A program made the translations under genes and the position numbers. The notes under the pieces are model-generated. The model did not search any database and was not told where the DNA came from. It saw nothing but the letters and a program-made list of their open reading frames with translations. Source: Streptacidiphilus sp. 4-A2 (GTDB lineage: Bacteria; Actinomycetota; Actinomycetes; Streptomycetales; Streptomycetaceae). From it: a DNA stretch of 64,000 bases. Where the stretch lies: assembly GCA_014284505.1 (NCBI GenBank), contig JAAFYY010000001.1:4960001-5024000 (forward strand). The letters run 5' to 3'. Shown piece after piece: positions 59,114 through 64,000 of the stretch (position 1 is the first letter of the stretch; each line of letters begins with the position of its first letter).

Positions 59114-59357
59114 ACGTGCTGATCAGAGCCCTGCCCGGGGACGCGGGACCTACGGGCGGGGCTACCCCGGGGGCGCTCGAACCGCTCGGCGAAGCGCTTC
59201 CCGCCGCCCGAGGGCATCCCGGGTCCGGTCTCGGCATCCGCTCCGCCAGCGCGGAGGTTCGCCCCTGGACGAAGGAGGAGCCGACGGCTCCGGGGAGCAA
59301 TCCGGCACGCAAGTGGCACGGTCGTGATCAGCGGCCTGACCGGCCTTGGGAACGATC
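59114..59357. other. intergenic region downstream of tRNA-Val, nothing recognised
   Basis: Together with the terminator this fills the 314 bases between the small membrane protein start and the tRNA 3' end. Open frames on both strands look random. I see no repeated tRNA 3' end that would mark an integrated element. Confidence 0.45.
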
Positions 59358-59399
59358 AAGGCCCAGTTCTCCGGGAGCATCCCGTTGAACTGGGCCTTT
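59358..59399. terminator. hairpin terminator for tRNA-Val
   Basis: AAGGCCCAGTTC (59358-59369) pairs with GAACTGGGCCTTT (59387-59399), a 12-base stem 28 bases beyond the tRNA 3' end. Confidence 0.85.
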
Positions 59400-59427
59400 G
59401 TCGTGCTTCGCGATCGCTCGCGTTGGG

Positions 59428-59499
59428 TGGGCACAGCTGGGTTCGAACCAGCGACATCTGCTTTGTAAGAGCAGCGCTCTACCACTGAGCTATGCACCC
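59428..59499 (-). tRNA. tRNA-Val (anticodon UAC)
   Basis: Minus strand 72-nt cloverleaf: acceptor GGGTGCA/TGTGCCC, D arm GCTCAGTGGTAGAGC, anticodon arm CTGCT-CTTACAA-AGCAG with anticodon TAC, T arm GCTGG-TTCGAAC-CAGC, discriminator A. No CCA is encoded. Confidence 0.97.
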
Positions 59500-59635
59500 G
59501 GGCGAGAGCTAAGACTACCTGCTCCGGGAAGTGGTCCGTGTCGGGTTGGGTGCGGCGGGGAGGGGGCTGGTGCGAGGATGAGGGGACGGGGGCCTGGCGG
59601 CCCGGTGGTGCGGGCTGGGTGGAGCGGGAGTCGAC

Positions 59636-60880
59636 GTGGCGGGCGGATCGGCGCGGTGGCGGCGCAGCGAGGGGATGCGGGCTGACGCGCAGGCAGCCAA
59701 GGACGCCGCTGCTCAGGCCTTCTATGACCTGGACATGGTCCAGCGGGACGTGCGGATCTCGGTGGAGGCGGTGGCCGCGGCGGACGACTCGCCCGGCGCG
59801 CGCCGGGCGATCGCGGACTTTGCCGCGCTGGGCACTCGGATCGACCAGATCAGCGCCGCCTATATCGAGGCCCTGGACGCGACCGATCTGGACGCCGGGG
59901 AGCTGGATCCGGGGGCGGTGGCGCAGGCGCGGCAGCGGCTGGACCACTCGCGGCAGCAGTTCCAGTCGGCCAGGACCGAGCTGGAGCGTTTCTCCGGGTT
60001 CCTGGAGCCGCTGGTGGCGGCCGCGCAGTCGCAGCTGGAGCAGGTCGGCCCGGCGGTGGCCCGGGCCAAGCAGTCCTGGCTGGACGCGAGCAACGCGCTG
60101 GACGCGGTCCGGGCCGCCCGGCTGACCGCGGACGGTCTGGCCCGGCGGCTGGCGGCGCTGTCGCGCAGCTGACGCTGCTGGGCGAGGGGGCGGGCAAGCA
60201 CGGGGTGCGCAAGGTGCTGGAGACCTCGGCCGAGGTGCAGCGGGCCGCCGAGGCGGTACGGGCCGAGGCGGAGCGGCTGCCGCAGCAGGCCCGGGAGATC
60301 GACCAGCGGCTGGCCTCGTTGCGGACCCGGGCTCAGGGCGTGCAGACCAAGGCCGGCGGGGTCGAGCCGACGCTCAGCGAGCTGCGGCGGCGCTTCAGCG
60401 CGGCCTGCTGGGAGGACCTTCAGCAGATCCCGCAGCAGACGCAGGCGGCGGTCCGGGACGCCGGGAACCGGCTGGCCGAGGCGGAGCGGGCCCGGGACGA
60501 ACAGCGGTGGCAGGACCGCGGACATCCTGGCCACCACCCGGGAGCTGCTGAACACGGCGGACGGCGCGCTGGGCACCGTCAATGAGCGGCTGCACTCGCT
60601 GAACGAGGCCCAGCGCGCACCGCAGGCCGAGATCGAGCGCACCCGCTTCGCGCTGCGGGACGCCCAGCGCTTCGCGATGGCCGGGCGCAGCGCGCCCGAT
60701 CCGCGCCACGCGGAGCCGCTGGACGCGGCCCTGGCCCGGCTGGAGCGGGCCGCCGAGGCGCTGACCGGCCGCCATCCGGACTACTGGGTCTTCCTGACGG
60801 AGATGGCCGCGGTCCGGGAGACCGCCGCCCGGGTGGTCCAGCTGATCCGCGAGGAGCAGGGCGGCGGCGGACGCCGCTGA
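59636..60880 (+). CDS. coiled-coil protein, unknown function
   Basis: Almost entirely alpha-helical, with long Ala/Glu/Arg/Gln heptads: AQAAKDAAAQAFYDLDMVQRD, RQRLDHSRQQFQSARTELER, AEVQRAAEAVRAEAERLPQ, DILATTRELLNTADGALG and PLDAALARLERAAEALTGRHPDY. About 415 residues after one-base repairs near 60165 and 60515. GTG 59636. No signal peptide or membrane helix. Similar proteins are often found near Ter/stress genes in streptomycetes, as here; role unknown. Confidence 0.75.
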
Positions 60881-60958
60881 CGGCATCCGGCAGCACCGGC
60901 GGGGCGCGGAAGCGTGGAGTCATGGTGGCGGAGGCAGGGGGAGACGTAAGCTTCGGCC

Positions 60959-61181
60959 ATGCCTCGTTATGACTACCGCTGCCGTTCCTGCGGAGCCACG
61001 TTCGAACTGCGTCGTCCGATGTCCCAGGCCAACGCCCCGGCGATGTGCCCGGCCGGGCACGACGACGCCGTGAAGCTGATGTCCATGGTCGCCATGACCG
61101 GGTCCGCGAGCGTGAGCGCCTCCGCGCCCAGCCGGCCAGGGCGGTGGCGGCGGCTGCTGCGGTGGCGGCTGCTGCGGCTGA
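60959..61181 (+). CDS. FmdB-family zinc-ribbon protein
   Basis: MPRYDYRCRSCGATFELRRPMS at the N-terminus, then AMCPAGHDDAVKLMSMVAMTG; CxxC and the later Cys/His would bind zinc. Gly/Cys-rich tail GGGGGCCGGGCCG type. About 74 residues; one base is missing near 61135, without which the Gly/Cys tail is lost. ATG 60959. Family is thought to act as putative regulatory protein; role unclear. Confidence 0.85.
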
Positions 61182-61258
61182 GCCGGCCAGGCAGCTCAGC
61201 CGACAGGACGGCCCAGCCAACAGCGCGGCCCAGCCGGCTGGACCGCGAGACGGCTGAG

Positions 61259-62240
61259 TCAGCGCGGCGCCAGCGCGCGGGCCCGGGTGAGCAGGCGGCG
61301 GACGATCTCCTCCCGCCGCGGCCCCGGTCTCGCGCAGCGCGGTCACGCCCGGACCGGCCCAGCCGGTGTCGGCGAGTTCGCCGTGGCCGGGGCGGAAGCC
61401 CTCGTCCGCGGCGAGCAGCAGATCCATGTCGAGCAGCGAGTCCCCCGCGCCGAGCAGCGCCGGGGCACCGGTACGCCGTCCGACCTCAACCAGTGCCGCC
61501 GACTTGGTCAGCGGGAGCGGCACCAGGTAGAGCTTGCGTCCCTGGAGCGACACGCTGTAGCCCCGCTGCTCCGCCCAGCCGGCCAGCTCCTCGGTCCAGC
61601 CCTGCGGCAGCTGCTCCCGGTCGATCACCAGATAGGCGAACAGGTCCTCGGCGACGCGGCGCTTGAGAGTCCACTCGGGGTCGGCGGTCAGCGCCAGGTG
61701 ATGCACCACCTCGGCCAGCGGCGCGCATCCGGCCGCGAGCGACTCGCGCACCCCGGCGTGCCAGTCCTCGTCGGTGACGCCGTCCACCAGCAGGTGGCCG
61801 CCGTTGGCGCAGACGGCGTAGCGCGGGATCCAGTCGGGAGACGGCCCGGGCAGATGCACCCGCTGGTACTGGCTGCGGGTGCGGGTGGTGACCGGCACGA
61901 ACTCGGCCGCCCCGATGAGTTCGACCAGCAGTTCGGCGCAGCGCTCGGTCATGAACGACAGCGGCTTGCCGTGGTGCACCTCGACCGTGAGCAGCCGGGG
62001 GGCCAGCTCGTCCGGCATGGCCAGGGCCAGGGCGCGCTGCGAGTAGATCAGCGTGCGGTCCAGGTCGCTGCCGACCAGGACCCGCCCGGCCCCCGGCGTC
62101 CCGGACTCCGGCAGCCCAGGCAGCCGCGGCCCGGACAGCGGCGGGCCAGGCGGATACGGTCCAGGCGGATACGGGCCAGGCGGGGACAGAAGTCCAGGCG
62201 GGGAGAGAGCGGTCGGCTGCAACTGCGGCTCGGTCGTCAT
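61259..62240 (-). CDS. HAD-superfamily phosphatase (sucrose-phosphatase-like), Ter/StiP-linked
   Basis: Motif I VGSDLDRTLIYS near residue 57, motif II VPVTTRTRSQYQRV near 117, NGGHLLVDG near 150, Lys of LPLTKSAAL near 247 and motif IV LGAGDSLLDMDLLL near 265. N-terminal Pro/Gly repeat region (PPGPYPPGPYPPGP), C-terminal EEIVRRLLTRARALAPR. About 327 residues; one break near 61320. ATG 62240 overlaps the stop of the StiP-like gene (ATGA). The pair is part of a tellurium-resistance-associated stress gene set in actinobacteria. Confidence 0.88.
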
Positions 62241-64000
62241 ACGGCTGTGCCCTCGTCTCCGGTTGCCCCGCGGGTGTAGTGCGGGTGGATCAGGCCGACG
62301 CAGCTGTACGGCAGCCCGTCGACGGTCTCGACCGGCACGCCGCGCTGCTCCGCGAGCAACCGGACGTGCCCGAGCTCGGCGTCCGCGCCCCGGCGCACCA
62401 GCACCCGCCAGGGCACCCGGCGCAGCAGCACCCGGGTGGTCTCGCCGACGCCGGGCTTGACCAGGTTGACGCTGTGGATGCCGTACTCCTCGCTGATCCG
62501 CTGCACCGCGGCCCAGCCGGACCAGTCCGGCTCGCGGTCGGCCGGGTCGCCCTGCGGCTGCGCCCGGACGTCCGGGAAGCAGGCGGTGACCGTATCGAGG
62601 AAGCTGCGGGAGACATCCGCGTCGGCCAGCTCGCGGTAGTACTTGGCGCCGTGGAAGTCGTCCGGGCCGATCAGGCCGGGACGCAGCACGGTGCGTGACA
62701 CCAGCCCGGACACCGTGGAGTTGAGGCAGGCCGAGGGGATCAGGAAGTCCTCGCGGGTGCCGAAGGTCCGCACGCAGCGGGCCGGGTCGGCGAGGACGGC
62801 CATGGCCGGGTCGAATCCGGTGCCGTCCAGCGCGGCGGCCAGCTCCCGGGTGATCGCGCCCTTGCCGGTCCAGCCGTCCACGAAGACCACGTCGGCCGGG
62901 TTGTGCCGGTCGGCGAGATAGCGCAGCGCCACCTGGTCGATGCCGCGCCCCGGACGATGGACACCGCGTAGTGCGGCAGCTCCAGGCCGTGGGCCTGCTG
63001 CGCCCAGCGGCGCATCAGGATGCCCACCGGCGTCCCGGCCCGGGCCAGCGAGGCAAGCACCACCCCACGGCCGCGCTCGGCCAGGACGGTCTCGGTCACG
63101 GTGGCCACGGCCTCGGCGATCCGGACGGCGGAGTCGCGCAGCGCCTGCTGGAAGAGCCGCTGGTACTCGGCCGAGGGCTGGTACTCGATCGGCAGCGACT
63201 CAGCGTAGTGGGCGCCGCCCTGCTGCACCGCCTCCTCCCGCTCCTCGACCGGGGCCTCCAGCGGCACCTCGGACAGGTCCTTGAGCAGCCAGGACACCTC
63301 CTCCGCGCGGTAGGAGGAGAAGGCCGGACCATGCAGCGGGACCGGCAGCGGGGCCGGCCGCCGGGCCCCGGAGGCGGGCCGGTACGCCGGGACGACGGCG
63401 AGCAGCACCAGGTCGGTGACCGCCCGCAGCCGCTCCAGCAGCCCACGGCCCGGGGCGTACAGGGGGGCGCGCTCAGATTCGGAGTCCAGCACCAGCACGA
63501 TGGCGTCGAACCGCCGCGCGGGGTCGTTCCCGGGCGCGACGTTGTAGGCGTAGCGGGTGGCAACACCAGCGACACCGGCGACACCGGCGATACCGGCGAC
63601 ATCAGCGGCGTCGGGGACATCGGGGACGTCGTGCGCGGGGAAGGCGAGCCGGGTGCGGATGGCGTAGCCGGGGTCGTCCACGGCCAGGGCCGGGGAGCGG
63701 GTGGTGGAGAACAGCACCTCGGCGGGGTGGTCCCGGCCGGCGTCGTCCAGGGCCTGCTGAAGGGCGGACGCGAGCCGCAGCGGGGCATACATCAGCTCCT
63801 CGGTGCCGAGGACCAGCACCCGGCGGGCAGCCCGGGTCGCCGGCGCGCCCTCCACCGCCGGGGCGTCGAGCGCGGCCGCCAGCCGGGCGGCCATCGCCGG
63901 GAGCGCGGCGTCCAGGCGGGCGTGGTCGGCGGGGCCGAAGCCGTGGCGGGCGCCCTCGCGGAGTCCGGCGGGCCAGCCCAGGTCCACCCGGCGCAGCGGC
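62237..64000 (-). CDS. StiP/phosphoribosyltransferase-like protein, 5' end beyond window
   Basis: N-terminal phosphoribosyltransferase-like part (VLVLGTEELMYAPLRLASAL, STTRSPALAVDDPGYAIRT, SSYRAEEVSWLLKDLSEVPLE) followed by the cysteine-protease StiP/TRSP-type domain (LASLARAGTPVGILMRRW, HYAVSIVRGRGID, VDGWTGKGAITREL, SACLNSTVSGLVSRTVL, YGIHSVNLVKPGVGETTRVLLRR). One deletion near 62945. The open frame runs to the right edge; GTG 63987 is only a possible start. Coupled to the HAD gene. Reaction unknown; gene-neighbourhood studies link it to Ter stress systems and predicted nucleoside-like metabolite synthesis. Confidence 0.85.

Noticed and set aside
59114..59427. Possible integrase remnant or attachment site beside tRNA-Val
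   Set aside because: No repeated tRNA 3' segment and no integrase motif found; only a tRNA terminator is supported.

Overview
The window is high-GC (roughly 70 percent or more) actinobacterial chromosome, most like a streptomycete or close relative (Streptomyces, Kitasatospora or Streptacidiphilus type). Evidence: GTG starts are common; RNase P RNA sits between yaaA and a fused RNase H/histidine phosphatase gene; there are mycothiol-dependent and F420-dependent enzyme families, twin-arginine and lipoprotein signals, DUF6126 and DUF4232 proteins, and a StiP/HAD gene pair.

Layout. 1-5321: partial DNA cytosine methyltransferase, rnpB, yaaA, RNase H/phosphatase, C4 zinc-ribbon protein, NIF3-like protein. 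5554-8269: S9-type peptidase and a 56-residue peptide. 8421-13108: operon-like set Hsd4A-like SDR, Zn-alcohol dehydrogenase and Hsd4B-like hydratase, then a lipid-transfer-protein-type thiolase. 13295-21028: secreted phospholipase C, lipoprotein, methyltransferase, membrane proteins and amidase. 21250-26599: F420-dependent oxidoreductase, mycothiol-dependent enzyme, and a glycosyltransferase/methyltransferase/alpha-toroid operon. 26907-36615: KstR-like TetR regulator, ferredoxin, aldehyde dehydrogenase, MBL hydrolase, a possible riboswitch-led surface protein pair, hydrolase and acetyltransferase, and a divergent fadA5/cyp125 pair. 36758-48571: MFS-winged-helix fusion, peptidoglycan-binding protein, GT39-type enzyme, Ogt, XRE-cupin regulator, muramidase and a second P450. 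48852-49961: RlaP-type nucleotidyltransferase plus PNKP-type phosphatase. 50030-58598: aldo/keto reductase, DJ-1, several regulators, TPR and YcxB-like proteins. 58759-64000: small membrane protein, tRNA-Val(UAC), coiled-coil protein, FmdB zinc ribbon, HAD phosphatase, and a StiP/phosphoribosyltransferase-like gene running off the right edge.

The most striking feature is a dispersed steroid/isoprenoid side-chain catabolic regulon. Proteins recognisably like mycobacterial KstR, FadA5, CYP125, Hsd4A, Hsd4B, a lipid-transfer thiolase, the Rv3520c-type oxidoreductase and a 3Fe-4S ferredoxin lie in four separated blocks. Their promoters carry palindromes matching the published KstR consensus TnnAACnnGTTnnA. 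A second palindrome family, TGACGnnnCrTCA, lies beside or instead of it, suggesting two regulators.

Caution: most long genes contain single-base frame breaks, nearly all of the 'one base missing in a G or C run' type. This pattern, including in housekeeping genes, suggests sequencing or assembly error rather than pseudogenes. I joined the frames by protein logic, so junction positions are approximate.
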